Positions 24,234 through 33,411 of a stretch of 64,000 bases of DNA are shown in pieces; the stretch's first letter is position 1; every line of letters begins with the position of its first letter. The notes under the pieces are model-generated. The model saw only the letters and a list, made by a program, of their open reading frames with translations, was not told the DNA's origin and did no database searches. This DNA is from Fictibacillus nanhaiensis. GTDB taxonomy: Bacteria; Bacillota; Bacilli; Bacillales; Fictibacillaceae. The position numbers were made by a program, and so were the translations under genes. Location of the stretch: the NCBI RefSeq assembly GCF_023715445.1, contig NZ_JAMBOD010000001.1, positions 1,302,001-1,366,000 of the forward strand. The letters are read 5' to 3'.

Positions 24234-25799
24234 TTATTCTACTTTTGATGCCGTTACTTCGCTTTTTTCCTTCGTATTTACTGCATTTGGTTCTTTTTTG
24301 GCAAACTCAATGCGGAGGTCATCGATACTTTGACGGACATTCCCTTTACCTGAGAAGTTTTCGAGCATTTCTTTTACATCGATTCCAGAGGAAGCTTTCA
24401 AGGATTCCTGCAAAGTGGACATCAAGTTTGTTGCATATCCCGTAATGCGGTTGGCTCCGCCGTTTTCACCGCCGCCTGTATCAACGACTGTGATTTTATC
24501 AATGTTAGAAAGTGGTGCTGCAACCTGCTTCGCGTATTCTGGAAGCATCTTAATCATCATATCCATCATCGCTGCTTGGCCGTATAACTCGAACGCTTCG
24601 GCGATCTTTTGCTTCGCTTCCGCTTCAGCAAGACCTTTTAGACGGATAACTTCAGCTTCAGATTCCCCTTTAGCACGTTCTGCTTCTGCTCTGGAAAGAC
24701 CGTCGAGCCGAACCTTTTCCGCCTCCGCTTTTGCCATTGCTTCCACACGGTACTTATGCGCATCAGCTTCTGCAACCTGCTTGCGTTTATCCGCTTCTGC
24801 CGATTGCTCAACTGCATATCTGTCTGCATCGGCTTTCTTCTTCACTTCTGAATCATATTGTTTTTCACGACGCAGAATTTCTTTTTCTTCAAGCTCGATC
24901 TGCTTTTGACGCTCGATGATCTTAATCTGCATCTGCTCTTCTGTAACTTGTTGTTTAGCGATTGCTTCTTCTAAATGATAAGCCTGGTCAGCACGTGCTT
25001 TTGCAACATCTTGTTCGCGACGGTATTCGGCTACCTTCAACTGATTCATCTTTTCAGCTTCCGCTACTTCTGTCGCGCGTCCTAACTCGGATTGTTTAGC
25101 TTCTTTATCTGCTTCTGCGCGTTTGATGCGCGTTTCTTTTTCAGCCTCTGCCATTGCCATATCAGCATCACGCTTGATTTGTGCAATACGCGGCTTACCG
25201 AGTGCATCAAGATAACCGTTTTTGTCACGCAGGTCCTTAATAGTAAATGAAACGATGATTAATCCCATTTTTGCTAGATCCTGTGAAGCAACACGCTGAA
25301 CTTCTTGAGAAAACTTCTCACGGTTTTTATAGATTTCTTCAACAGTCATGGAACCTAGAATCGAACGCAAATGTCCTTCTAACACTTCACGTGCTTCGTT
25401 TTCTCGATCTTCTTTTAACTTTCCTAAAAACTGTTCCGCAGCTGTTGCGATTTCACCGATTGAGCTTCCGACTTTGATGATTGCCGTTCCGTCAGCCATA
25501 ACGGGAACACCTTGTTCTGTATACACTTCTGGCGTTTGAACATCCAGTTTGCTCGTTAATAAACTAAGAGGTTTTGCTTGCTGGAACACCGGCAGAACAA
25601 ACGTACCGCCTCCGCGTACAATTTTGATTCTGTTTCCTGACTCATCGATATTCACGTTTTTGCTTCCTAAGAAGCTTCCTGTTACGATCAATGCTTCATC
25701 AGGACTTGCTGTACGGTACTTTGTAATAAAAACACTAATTAGAGCAGCTACTAGAAATACTGCAATCCCAATTACAATAAATAATGGCGAAAAACTCAT
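24234..25799 (-). CDS. floT: Flotillin-like scaffold protein
   Basis: This 521-residue protein has an N-terminal membrane hairpin/helix (residues 5-27), an SPFH domain (about 30-200) and a long EA-rich coiled coil (about 200-400, with repeated EAEAEK/AEADK motifs). The C-terminal region contains YGQAAMMDMMIKMLPEYAKQVAAPL. It organises fluid membrane microdomains and works with the NfeD partner encoded 15 bp upstream, as yuaF-floT do in B. subtilis, where the operon is sigma-W controlled; no sigma-W promoter was verified here. Confidence 0.92.
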   Translation of the reverse strand: MSFSPLFIVIGIAVFLVAALISVFITKYRTASPDEALIVTGSFLGSKNVNIDESGNRIKIVRGGGTFVLPVFQQAKPLSLLTSKLDVQTPEVYTEQGVPVMADGTAIIKVGSSIGEIATAAEQFLGKLKEDRENEAREVLEGHLRSILGSMTVEEIYKNREKFSQEVQRVASQDLAKMGLIIVSFTIKDLRDKNGYLDALGKPRIAQIKRDADMAMAEAEKETRIKRAEADKEAKQSELGRATEVAEAEKMNQLKVAEYRREQDVAKARADQAYHLEEAIAKQQVTEEQMQIKIIERQKQIELEEKEILRREKQYDSEVKKKADADRYAVEQSAEADKRKQVAEADAHKYRVEAMAKAEAEKVRLDGLSRAEAERAKGESEAEVIRLKGLAEAEAKQKIAEAFELYGQAAMMDMMIKMLPEYAKQVAAPLSNIDKITVVDTGGGENGGANRITGYATNLMSTLQESLKASSGIDVKEMLENFSGKGNVRQSIDDLRIEFAKKEPNAVNTKEKSEVTASKVE

Positions 25800-25814
25800 G
25801 AAATCCCCTCCAGA

Positions 25815-26348
25815 TTAATGAAAATATGTTTGTTCTACTTGCTCATAACGCATAACCGAAACGACACCTTTTTGGATATCGATAATTAAAATCTTTTCTC
25901 CTTGCTGGATTGGTTTGTTATCCATGCTTACAGCTGTCTTAGAGATTCTTCCGCTTATTCCTTCTATTAATATTTCTCCAAAACCATCCGTCGGTACCGA
26001 CGTAATGACCGTACCGACTCTACCCTTTAAATCCTCATCACGATAAGCCAATGACTCTTCTGATGACCGAATGGGCATTAATACAAAAACATTAAGAAGT
26101 GTGACAAGCAAAAGAGAAAGCAAGCAACTAAATACAATGATGAACCAGCTGTTGATTCCGGTCATAACCTCCAGGAGATAACCACAAGCTGTACCAATCG
26201 TAAAAAAAGACAAAATAAGTGCTGGATGCAAGAAATCAATCACTGCATCAAGCATGTCGCCAAAAAGGATATAAACAAAAGTGATACATCCAAAAACAAT
26301 GAAACTCCCTAAGTATATAGTTGATAACGGATACCCGAACAGTTCCAT
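25815..26348 (-). CDS. yuaF: NfeD-family membrane protein, partner of flotillin
   Basis: This 177-residue protein has three to four N-terminal helices (about 10-105) and a C-terminal OB-fold (GRVGTVITSVPTDGFGEILIEG ... GEKILIIDIQKGVVSVM), the short NfeD1b layout. Length is near B. subtilis YuaF. ATG at 26348 is preceded by AGGGGAG at the right distance; the longer reading contains an unlikely hydrophobic-basic extension. It heads the yuaF-floT operon. Confidence 0.88.
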   Translation of the reverse strand: MELFGYPLSTIYLGSFIVFGCITFVYILFGDMLDAVIDFLHPALILSFFTIGTACGYLLEVMTGINSWFIIVFSCLLSLLLVTLLNVFVLMPIRSSEESLAYRDEDLKGRVGTVITSVPTDGFGEILIEGISGRISKTAVSMDNKPIQQGEKILIIDIQKGVVSVMRYEQVEQTYFH

Positions 26349-26561
26349 GATCATCTCCCCTGTCCTTTTTTTATAATCACAAGCCCCCTTGTCGAATTTC
26401 TTTAACTTTATCAAAAAGAATAAGAAAAAAATGTAAAATCTTGTCGACAGTAACAGAAATTCCAATATTAGTCTTATATGTAAATTTACGAATGACTAAT
26501 TAAAAAGTTTCAGTTTGTTAAGAATTTTTTGTATAATCTTAAAGAAAGGGGAAGGATATCC

Positions 26562-27242
26562 ATGTATATAGATCAATTGAGAAATGCTCTTCAAATGAAA
26601 GAAAATAAAGAAGACGCAGAAAAAATGAAACAGTATATGCGCGGACAGTTTAAATATTTTGGTTTGCGTGCACCTGCTATGAAGGAGGCATTTAAAAACT
26701 TCATCAAAGAAAATGGTCTTCCTGCTCACAGGGAACTTTATTCCTTTTTAAAAGAAGCATGGTCAATGCCTGAACGTGAAATGCAAATGGCAGGTCTATC
26801 CATCGCTGACAAACTAAAAAAAGAAATGACAATAAAGGACATTGAGTGGATTGAATACATCATTGTTAATAAAAGCTGGTGGGACACAGTCGATCATATC
26901 GCTAAACATATAGCAGGGTTTTATTTCACCAAGTTCCCTGAACAAATACATCCAGTAACGGAACGCTGGATCGCATCCAAAAATATCTGGCTTATGCGTT
27001 CCGCTATTCTTTTTCAATTAGGGTATAAAGACAAAACGGATAAAGCACTGCTGGCACACATTATTAAAGAGACTAAATATGAGCAAGACTTCTTTATTCG
27101 CAAAGGCATCGGCTGGGCACTGCGTGAATATGCAAAAGACAACCCAGATTGGGTTTGGGAATACGTACATAAAGAAGAACTGAGTCCTCTATCTTATAAA
27201 GAAGCTATCAAAAATATTAAGAAAACAAAACAAATTTCATAA
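26562..27242 (+). CDS. AlkD-like DNA alkylation repair protein
   Basis: This 226-residue all-helical HEAT-like repeat protein resembles AlkD: FKYFGLRAPAMKEAFKNF near the start, the aromatic cleft residues in NKSWWDTVDHIAKHI, and FIRKGIGWALREYAKDNPDWV near the end. AlkD glycosylases excise N3/N7-alkylpurines without base flipping. Start ATG 26562 follows GGGGAAGG. A TATAAT box lies at 26532-26537 without a good -35. Confidence 0.82.
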   Translation: MYIDQLRNALQMKENKEDAEKMKQYMRGQFKYFGLRAPAMKEAFKNFIKENGLPAHRELYSFLKEAWSMPEREMQMAGLSIADKLKKEMTIKDIEWIEYIIVNKSWWDTVDHIAKHIAGFYFTKFPEQIHPVTERWIASKNIWLMRSAILFQLGYKDKTDKALLAHIIKETKYEQDFFIRKGIGWALREYAKDNPDWVWEYVHKEELSPLSYKEAIKNIKKTKQIS

Positions 27243-27253
27243 AAATAAACGGC

Positions 27254-27300
27254 TCCCGAATAATGGACGATTTTAAAAGTCTGCTCTTCGGGATTTTTTT
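27254..27300 (+). terminator. Terminator of the AlkD-like gene
   Basis: CCCGAA / TTCGGG closing a longer imperfect hairpin, followed by ATTTTTTTT. Confidence 0.75.
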
Positions 27301-27347
27301 TGGGTAAATTTAGTAAAAAAGTTATGTAAGAATTTTCAATAAATTAT

Positions 27348-27412
27348 GACATTTAACCCAATCCAAACCAAAAATTATCTGCTATTATTGTTGTAAATTG
27401 TAAAATGATGTT
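27348..27412 (+). promoter_or_regulatory. Promoter block A, upstream of the Phr-like gene
   Basis: It contains GACATTTAACCCAATC, then the extended -10 TGCTATTAT (27380-27388), then AATTGTAAAATGATG. The same modules with identical spacing (48 bp between GACATTT and AATTGTAAAA) recur at 27798-27862 before the Rap-like gene, about 45 of 65 positions matching by eye. Common regulation is inferred. Confidence 0.6.
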
Positions 27413-27427
27413 GATAAAGGAGGTTTA

Positions 27428-27493
27428 ATGTTTTTTTATAGAATCTTTTTGGATTTCAACATTGACTCTTGGACTCATCAGCAAAATCATTAA
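27428..27493 (+). CDS. Candidate 21-aa leader peptide ORF
   Basis: ATG at 27428 sits 4 bp after AAAGGAGG, a near-perfect ribosome site, and reads 21 residues (MFFYRIFLDFNIDSW...) to a TAA 35 bp before the Phr-like start. It lies within the transcript leader. It may be a translated upstream ORF or a relic; there is no other evidence for it. Confidence 0.35.
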   Translation: MFFYRIFLDFNIDSWTHQQNH

Positions 27494-27528
27494 CGGCAAA
27501 GAAACCATAATTATAAGGGGTGTCAATT

Positions 27529-27663
27529 ATGAAGAAAATGGTAGGCGCACTAGTCGGCGTTACATTAGCAGGTGCTTTATTGATTGGCGGTTATGTTTTA
27601 AATCAACCTACAGTGTTTCAAGCTGAACACGGAAAAACATTTTCTACAACAAATAGAAGCTAA
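27529..27663 (+). CDS. Phr-like exported signalling pro-peptide
   Basis: This 44-residue product has a basic N-terminus and a hydrophobic export signal (MKKMVGALVGVTLAGALLIGG) followed by a short polar tail containing AEHGKTFSTTNRS. Phr precursors have this size and layout, and mature peptides are pentapeptides such as ERGMT and ARNQT; EHGKT is the closest candidate here. ATG follows AAGGGGTG. Its own terminator follows, then a Rap-like gene with the same promoter block. Unlike classical cassettes, the peptide gene precedes rap and is not overlapped by it. Assignment is inferred. Confidence 0.6.
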   Translation: MKKMVGALVGVTLAGALLIGGYVLNQPTVFQAEHGKTFSTTNRS

Positions 27664-27709
27664 TTTCACATTAACAGGTTAATACACCATGATAAATACC
27701 TATCATCGA

Positions 27710-27750
27710 AGAGGGAACAGAGAACTCATTGTTCCCTCTTTTTATTTTTT
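27710..27750 (+). terminator. Terminator of the Phr-like gene
   Basis: GAGGGAACA / TGTTCCCTC followed by TTTTTATTTTTT. Confidence 0.9.
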
Positions 27751-27797
27751 AGTGAAATTTTAGGATAAAAGTTAGGTTTTTATTTTCCATTAATTCC

Positions 27798-27862
27798 GAC
27801 ATTTTACTCAATCAAACAATAATTTCCTATGCTAAGATTGTGCTGAATTGTAAAATAATGCT
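27798..27862 (+). promoter_or_regulatory. Promoter block B, upstream of the Rap-like gene
   Basis: GACATTTTACTCAATC, extended -10 TGCTAAGAT (27830-27838) and AATTGTAAAATAATG, with spacing identical to block A at 27348-27412. No recognisable -35 hexamer fits either copy, which suggests an activator. Confidence 0.6.
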
Positions 27863-27882
27863 AAAGAATGGGGGCGGACAAT

Positions 27883-28989
27883 ATGGGGATAGAGGTAACG
27901 AGCACAGAACAGATGATACAGCTGCTAAATAACTGGTATCATGAAATTCTATCGCAAAATGTAATTAAAGCGCGCAAGTTTAAAGTCGAGATCGATGAAA
28001 AAATTGAATCGATGGAAATCGATCCTTCACAGACACTCTTTATCTATTATTCTTTATTATGTTTTCGGTATCAAATCATGATCAATCAATTATGGGAAGC
28101 AAGGTACACACTTAACAAAATCGACTTTGAGAAAAAAGGACAGACTGATGATTTTCTCTCATACTATTACAATTTTTTTAAGGCTATTTATGCAACCACG
28201 ACTGGCAGCTATAGGGAGGCAAAGATTCACTACCGGCTGGCTGAAAAATTATTGAAACAGTTTCCTGATGACATTGAAAAAGCCGAATTCAACTATAAAG
28301 TCGCTACCTTTTACTACCATATCCGCCAGCCCCTGCATGCTGTTAGCCATGCCTTAAAAGCAAAAGAATTTTTCGAAGGAAAAACGGGATATGAAATTAA
28401 AATAGCAGGCTGCGAGAATATTATTGGACTTGCCTCAACATCGCTCAAGCAATATAAAGAAGCTGAGGAAAACTTCCTCTCAGCTTTAAGTATTCTTCAT
28501 GAATATGGTTTAAACATCGAACAGTTCGATTTGATGATACGCTATAATCTCGGCTTGCTATATGCAGAACAAAATCTTTCCGAAAAGGCACTTAAGCATT
28601 TAAATGAAGCATTCGAGGACAAAGATTCCGATTACAAAACTACTTTCTTGATTGCCCGTGAACATTGTAAGCTGGGTAACATTGATCTAGCTGATGAATG
28701 GATTTCGCGAGGTTTAAAAATGGCTAAAGAATTAAAAAGCGAAGAATACGAGCATCACTTTGCAATTTTGAATGCCTTCAATCACTTATCGCATCCTGAC
28801 CAGTTAGAAGAGTCCGTGGCGGCTGCTATTTCATTTTTTGAGTCTCAGCAATTGTGGGGTTACATACAGGACTATACCGAAAAAATAGCTTCTGAGTTTT
28901 ACAAAATTAACGATTTTGAGAAAGCTAGCAAGTACTTCCATTTGGCTTTTAAAGCAAAAAATCATTTAAATAAAGAACAAGCTAACTAA
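27883..28989 (+). CDS. Rap-family TPR regulator
   Basis: This 368-residue protein has an N-terminal three-helix bundle (LLNNWYHEIL ... YYSLLCFRYQIM) and about six TPR repeats, the length and layout of Rap proteins that dephosphorylate Spo0F~P or sequester response regulators until bound by a Phr pentapeptide. The conserved MExDQ segment holding the Gln that acts on Spo0F is altered to MEIDPSQ, so phosphatase activity is doubtful. ATG 27883 has GGGGGCGG upstream; ATG 27868 is an alternative. It ends at a clear terminator. Confidence 0.8.
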   Translation: MGIEVTSTEQMIQLLNNWYHEILSQNVIKARKFKVEIDEKIESMEIDPSQTLFIYYSLLCFRYQIMINQLWEARYTLNKIDFEKKGQTDDFLSYYYNFFKAIYATTTGSYREAKIHYRLAEKLLKQFPDDIEKAEFNYKVATFYYHIRQPLHAVSHALKAKEFFEGKTGYEIKIAGCENIIGLASTSLKQYKEAEENFLSALSILHEYGLNIEQFDLMIRYNLGLLYAEQNLSEKALKHLNEAFEDKDSDYKTTFLIAREHCKLGNIDLADEWISRGLKMAKELKSEEYEHHFAILNAFNHLSHPDQLEESVAAAISFFESQQLWGYIQDYTEKIASEFYKINDFEKASKYFHLAFKAKNHLNKEQAN

Positions 28990-29002
28990 ATTAAGACTTT
29001 AG

Positions 29003-29034
29003 AGCGGTTGAGTAAGATCAGCCGCTTTTTTATA
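29003..29034. terminator. Terminator after the Rap-like gene
   Basis: AGCGGtTGA / TCAgCCGCT followed by TTTTTTAT. Confidence 0.75.
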
Positions 29035-29054
29035 TGAAGAGACAGGTTTAATAA

Positions 29055-29825
29055 TCATTTTTCATATGGATAACCAAGCTTTGAAACCACATAACGCATT
29101 GCATTACGGAATGAAACAAAGGAACGCTGATTTGCATTAATACCTAAATGCACTAAATTTTTTACCATATTTGTTGTGAATCCGCAAAAAATAACTTCTG
29201 CACCCATTAATTCAACGGCACTCGCCAAATTTTGTATTTCTCGTTCTAAATCAAGATTTTCTACTGTCGTTACCCCTGAAAAATCTAGCAGAACATATTC
29301 CGCCTGATAGTTTAAACATTCATTTAAAAGTTTGCTAGTGAGGTTTTCCATTCTTTCTAATGTTAACTCCCCGATAAGTGGAACAAGGAGGGTATGTTCA
29401 GCAAACGTCGGCAATATGGGGGTAGATAATTCATTGATTAACGCTTTTGTTTTTTCCTTTTCTTTTTCACGTTCTGTTATGTCTTTCCAAATTAGAATAA
29501 AGCCCAGTTTTTGCTCTCTGATAACGAGTTCCTTTACAACGAGTCTGGCCACAAATTTATTAAAGAGGATAAGCTGCATATCAATTGGAAAATCACCTTT
29601 TTGAAGCATTTCTTCCTGATAGGAAGGATTTTTATGAAAACGTGCAATCGGTGTGCCGATTAAATCTTCCGCTCTATCCAATTTAAAAAAGGATTTAACA
29701 GATTCAATAAATTCTTCTGCAGCCTTATTCATCCATGCAATTTTATATTCTACATCTATAAAAAATATATTTTCCTCTAAACAATTAAGTGTATCTGTAA
29801 CAGTATTTTCTAACTGATGCTTCAT
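29055..29825 (-). CDS. PAS-STAS protein (RsbR-like stress signalling)
   Basis: This 256-residue protein has a PAS domain (about residues 8-115, with FIDVEYKIAWMNKAAEEFI and LGFILIWKDITERE) and a short helix, then an STAS domain (about 140-245) of the RsbR type. In RsbR, two Thr residues are phosphorylated by RsbT. The first position is Ser here (LDFSGVTTV), and the second (usually in a PEIAQT-like segment) reads TTNMVKNLV, with no Thr at the usual site. A stressosome role is therefore uncertain. ATG follows AAGGGGAT. Confidence 0.75.
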   Translation of the reverse strand: MKHQLENTVTDTLNCLEENIFFIDVEYKIAWMNKAAEEFIESVKSFFKLDRAEDLIGTPIARFHKNPSYQEEMLQKGDFPIDMQLILFNKFVARLVVKELVIREQKLGFILIWKDITEREKEKEKTKALINELSTPILPTFAEHTLLVPLIGELTLERMENLTSKLLNECLNYQAEYVLLDFSGVTTVENLDLEREIQNLASAVELMGAEVIFCGFTTNMVKNLVHLGINANQRSFVSFRNAMRYVVSKLGYPYEK

Positions 29826-29933
29826 AAAGCTATCCCCTTCTCTCTTTTCCTGTTTTTATCATAGCTGAGTTCAATCAAATACTCTACATAATTCCTCCAT
29901 ATTCTCAGGTTTCCCAGCACATTCCACCATAAA

Positions 29934-29947
29934 TGTAAGCGCTGTCT
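29934..29947. promoter_or_regulatory. cre-like site upstream of hom
   Basis: TGTAAGCGCTGTCT fits the relaxed CcpA pattern WTGNAANCGNWNNCW and lies about 105 bp before the hom start. Confidence 0.35.
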
Positions 29948-30051
29948 AAATCTTTACAAAAATCCCGGTTGTATGTTTTGAAAACTGCATGTAAAATGTC
30001 TTTATCAAACATACAATTGTATTTCTCAGAAAAACACAAGGGGTGGATCAA

Positions 30052-31344
30052 GTGGTAGATCAAGTTTCGGTAGGACTTTTAGGATTAGGTACGGTTGGCA
30101 GCGGTGTTGTTAGAATGATTGAAGGAAACCGCGAAGAGCTCCAGCATCGTGTTGGATGTCCGGTTAATATTGAAAAAATCTTAGTTCAAAACATTGAAAA
30201 AGAACGACTGGTTGCCATTAATAAAGACTGGCTGACTCAACAGCCCTATGAAGTTTTGGAAAACCCAGGCATTCAAGTTGTCATTGAAGTAATGGGGGGC
30301 ATCGAGCTAGCACGTGAATATATAACGCTTGCCCTACAAAATAAAAAACATGTTATTACAGCAAACAAAGATCTTATGGCTTTACATGGAGCTGAACTTT
30401 TGCAAGTTGCCCAGGAAAATGGATGCGATCTTTTTTATGAAGCGAGTGTCGCAGGCGGAATCCCTATTATCCGCTCCCTGGTAGATGGCCTTGCTTCAGA
30501 CCGAATCACAAAAATGATGGGTATTGTAAATGGAACAACTAATTATATCCTCACAAAAATGGATAAACAGCAGCGGAATTATGATGAGGTCTTAAAAGAA
30601 GCACAGTCGCTCGGATATGCAGAAGCTGATCCAACATCCGATGTTGAAGGAATTGATGCTGCGAGAAAGATGGCCATTCTATCTACCCTCGGCTTCTCCA
30701 TGCATATCCATCTGGATGATGTGAAAGTATCTGGTATCTCACGTGTCACACAAGAAGACTTGGAGTATGCGAGACAATTTGGTTATACGCTGAAGCTGAT
30801 CGGAAATGCGAAAAAAGATAACGGAAAAGTTGAAATCAGTGTGGAACCGACATTGCTGCCTCATTCTCATCCACTGGCGAGTGTCCACAACGAATATAAC
30901 GCTGTTTATGTATACGGTGAATCTGTCGGAGAGACAATGTTCTTCGGACCGGGTGCCGGACAGCTTCCAACAGCTACATCCGTTGTATCCGATTTAGTAG
31001 CTGTAGTTAAAAATATGAGGTTGGGAGTTAACGGCAAAAGCGCAGTTGCACCCCAATTTGATAAACAATTAAAGCAGCCTAATGAAATCAATGGAAAGTT
31101 CTTTTACAGACTTCATATTAAAGATGAAGCTGGTGCATTTTCAGCGATCACTTCCCTCTTTGCTCTTCATGAGATCTCATTGGAAAAATTGATCCAAAGT
31201 CCAGTCGATGAAAAGGGAGTTGCAGAAGTAGTTATCGTTACTCATGGCACAAACAAACATCAGGATAATCAAGTATATAACTTGCTTCGCGATTCAGATG
31301 TTGTTGAGGAGATTAAAAGTCACTACAGAGTGGAAGGAGCTTAA
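30052..31344 (+). CDS. hom: Homoserine dehydrogenase
   Basis: This 430-residue enzyme has an N-terminal NAD(P) Rossmann domain ([13 protein letters not shown]), the catalytic core ([41 protein letters not shown]) and a C-terminal ACT domain ([21 protein letters not shown]) for feedback control by threonine. It reduces aspartate semialdehyde to homoserine. GTG 30052 is chosen since AAGGGGTGG precedes it; the GTG at 30043 overlaps that site. It is the first gene of hom-thrC-thrB. Confidence 0.93.
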   Translation: MVDQVSVGLLGLGTVGSGVVRMIEGNREELQHRVGCPVNIEKILVQNIEKERLVAINKDWLTQQPYEVLENPGIQVVIEVMGGIELAREYITLALQNKKHVITANKDLMALHGAELLQVAQENGCDLFYEASVAGGIPIIRSLVDGLASDRITKMMGIVNGTTNYILTKMDKQQRNYDEVLKEAQSLGYAEADPTSDVEGIDAARKMAILSTLGFSMHIHLDDVKVSGISRVTQEDLEYARQFGYTLKLIGNAKKDNGKVEISVEPTLLPHSHPLASVHNEYNAVYVYGESVGETMFFGPGAGQLPTATSVVSDLVAVVKNMRLGVNGKSAVAPQFDKQLKQPNEINGKFFYRLHIKDEAGAFSAITSLFALHEISLEKLIQSPVDEKGVAEVVIVTHGTNKHQDNQVYNLLRDSDVVEEIKSHYRVEGA

Positions 31345-31348
31345 GCGT

Positions 31349-32407
31349 ATGCATTGGAATGGATTGCTGCATCAATATAAAGAATATTTGCCAGTTAGTG
31401 AAGCTACCCCCCCGCTCTCTCTTAATGAAGGCCATACGCCTCTCATTACATTAGATCACCTGTCAAAGGAATGGGGCATCAATTTATATGCTAAATATGA
31501 AGGAGCCAACCCAACAGGTTCCTTTAAAGACCGGGGGATGGTCCTTGCAGTTGCAAAAGCTAAAGAAGCCGGAAGCAAAGCCATCATCTGTGCATCTACC
31601 GGAAATACTTCCGCAGCTGCAGCGGCCTACGGAGCCCGTGCAGGTTTAAGATGCATTGTTGTTATACCTGACGGAAAAATTGCTCAAGGCAAGCTGGCTC
31701 AAGCCAAAATGTACGGAGCTGAGATCTTTGCTATTCAAGGAAATTTTGACGAAGCACTTGAAATGGTCAAGCAAATGAGCGAGGAAGAAGGATATACACT
31801 CGTTAATTCGGTAAATCCATATCGTTTAGAAGGTCAGAAAACAGCGGCATTTGAATTAGTTGACACTCTTAAAAAAGCTCCTGACATTCTCGCGATCCCC
31901 GTCGGAAACGCCGGCAACATAAGTGCATATTGGAAAGGCTTCAAAGAATACAATTCTGTAAAATCTTCAGGTCTGCCAAGAATTCATGGCTTTCAGGCAG
32001 CTGGGGCTGCACCAATCGTTAACGGCCGCATCGTAAAAAATCCAGATACGATTGCTACAGCCATTCGGATCGGCAACCCTGCCAGTTGGCAGCTGGCTTC
32101 TGCAGCATTAGAGGAATCTGGAGGATTGATCGACAGTGTAACAGATGAAGAAATTTTAGAAGCTTATCAAATGCTCGCGTCAAAAGAGGGAGTTTTTGCA
32201 GAACCTGCCTCATGCAGCACAATCGCTGGGCTTTATAAGCAGCATCAACAGGGGCTCATGCCAAAAGGGTCATCTGTAGTAGCAGTGTTAACGGGAAACG
32301 GTTTGAAAGACCCTGACATCGCTCTGAAAACCGTCGAACAAGAACCCGTTGTCATTCCAAATGATCTTGATCAATTACGTCAACAGCTAAAAGGATGTGT
32401 CGTTTAA
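31349..32407 (+). CDS. thrC: Threonine synthase
   Basis: This 352-residue PLP enzyme of the short threonine synthase type has the Schiff-base Lys in [11 protein letters not shown] (about residue 60), the phosphate-binding-type [18 protein letters not shown], and the Gly-rich [13 protein letters not shown]. It converts O-phosphohomoserine to threonine. ATG 31349 follows GGAAGGAGC and overlaps nothing in hom (4-bp gap); longer in-frame readings run inside hom. It is the second gene of the operon. Confidence 0.93.
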   Translation: MHWNGLLHQYKEYLPVSEATPPLSLNEGHTPLITLDHLSKEWGINLYAKYEGANPTGSFKDRGMVLAVAKAKEAGSKAIICASTGNTSAAAAAYGARAGLRCIVVIPDGKIAQGKLAQAKMYGAEIFAIQGNFDEALEMVKQMSEEEGYTLVNSVNPYRLEGQKTAAFELVDTLKKAPDILAIPVGNAGNISAYWKGFKEYNSVKSSGLPRIHGFQAAGAAPIVNGRIVKNPDTIATAIRIGNPASWQLASAALEESGGLIDSVTDEEILEAYQMLASKEGVFAEPASCSTIAGLYKQHQQGLMPKGSSVVAVLTGNGLKDPDIALKTVEQEPVVIPNDLDQLRQQLKGCVV

Positions 32408-33325
32408 ATGAAGCTTGATGCCTTCTCTATTCATGTACCTGCAAGTACAGCTAATCTGGGTCCAGGCTTTGATTCTGTTGGACTTGCAGTCAACCGTTAC
32501 CTATCGGTTCACGTTCAGCCTTCAGAAGCTTGGGAAACGGTTTATCATGGAAAAGAACTGCAAGGATTAAATGATGATAAAGATAATTTAATCATCCATG
32601 CAGCTCAATATGTCGCAGAACAATATAATCAAAAGCTTTACCCATGCAGACTGGAGGTCGAAAGCAGCTTCCCTCCTTCTAAAGGGATGGGCAGTTCTGC
32701 ATCAGCTATCGTTGCTGGCGTTGAGCTTGCCAACATTCTTTTAGATCTGAAGCTATCTAAAAAAGAAAAAGCTTTTTATGCAGTTTCATTAGAAAAACAT
32801 CCTGATAACGTAGTGCCTGCTATTTTTGGGGGATTAACGATCAGCTTTTATAATGGAAAAGATGTAGAGACCGTTCATGTTCCTGATATAGCGGTTGAAA
32901 TGATCATTGCCATCCCCGATGAGGTTCTTCATACAAAGGAGTCGCGAAAATCATTGCCAAACCTGCTTCCTTTTAATAAAGCAGTTGAAGCGAGCGCTAT
33001 CAGTAATGTCCTTGTTGCTGCTTTAATCAAAAACGACTGGGAAAAAGCTGCTGACATGATGAATCGTGATCTGTTTCATGAGCCATTTCGGGTAAAACAT
33101 ATTCCTTTTTACACAGATCTAAAACAAAAAGCTGTCTCCCTTGGTGCATATGGTGCAGCGATCAGCGGTTCTGGACCAGCGATCGTTTTCTTCACACCGC
33201 ATCAAAAAGCCGCTTCTATAACAGAACAGCTTTCTAGTGCTTATCCCGAATATCATTTTGAAACGGTTTTTCCTGACCGAAAAGGTGTTCTGGTGAATAA
33301 GTCTTTATCAGCTGCTGCTTTATAG
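32408..33325 (+). CDS. thrB: Homoserine kinase
   Basis: This 305-residue GHMP kinase has an N-terminal VPASTANLGPGFDSVGLAV, the ATP-binding loop PSKGMGSSASAIVAGV (about residue 93) and a C-terminal GAYGAAISGSGPAIVFF. It phosphorylates homoserine to O-phosphohomoserine, the ThrC substrate. Its ATG directly abuts the thrC stop, indicating coupled translation. It is the last gene of the threonine operon. Confidence 0.94.
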   Translation: MKLDAFSIHVPASTANLGPGFDSVGLAVNRYLSVHVQPSEAWETVYHGKELQGLNDDKDNLIIHAAQYVAEQYNQKLYPCRLEVESSFPPSKGMGSSASAIVAGVELANILLDLKLSKKEKAFYAVSLEKHPDNVVPAIFGGLTISFYNGKDVETVHVPDIAVEMIIAIPDEVLHTKESRKSLPNLLPFNKAVEASAISNVLVAALIKNDWEKAADMMNRDLFHEPFRVKHIPFYTDLKQKAVSLGAYGAAISGSGPAIVFFTPHQKAASITEQLSSAYPEYHFETVFPDRKGVLVNKSLSAAAL

Positions 33326-33411
33326 GACAAACGTTGCTTTTCCTCCTATTTACGTTTCGTTTATGAACAACGTGGTAAAGGACTATATCAAATCCTTTAG
33401 GAGGGGTTAAA

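Noticed and set aside
24415-24909. Ser/Ala-rich plus-strand frame opposite floT
   Set aside because: It is a shadow of the flotillin coiled-coil repeats.
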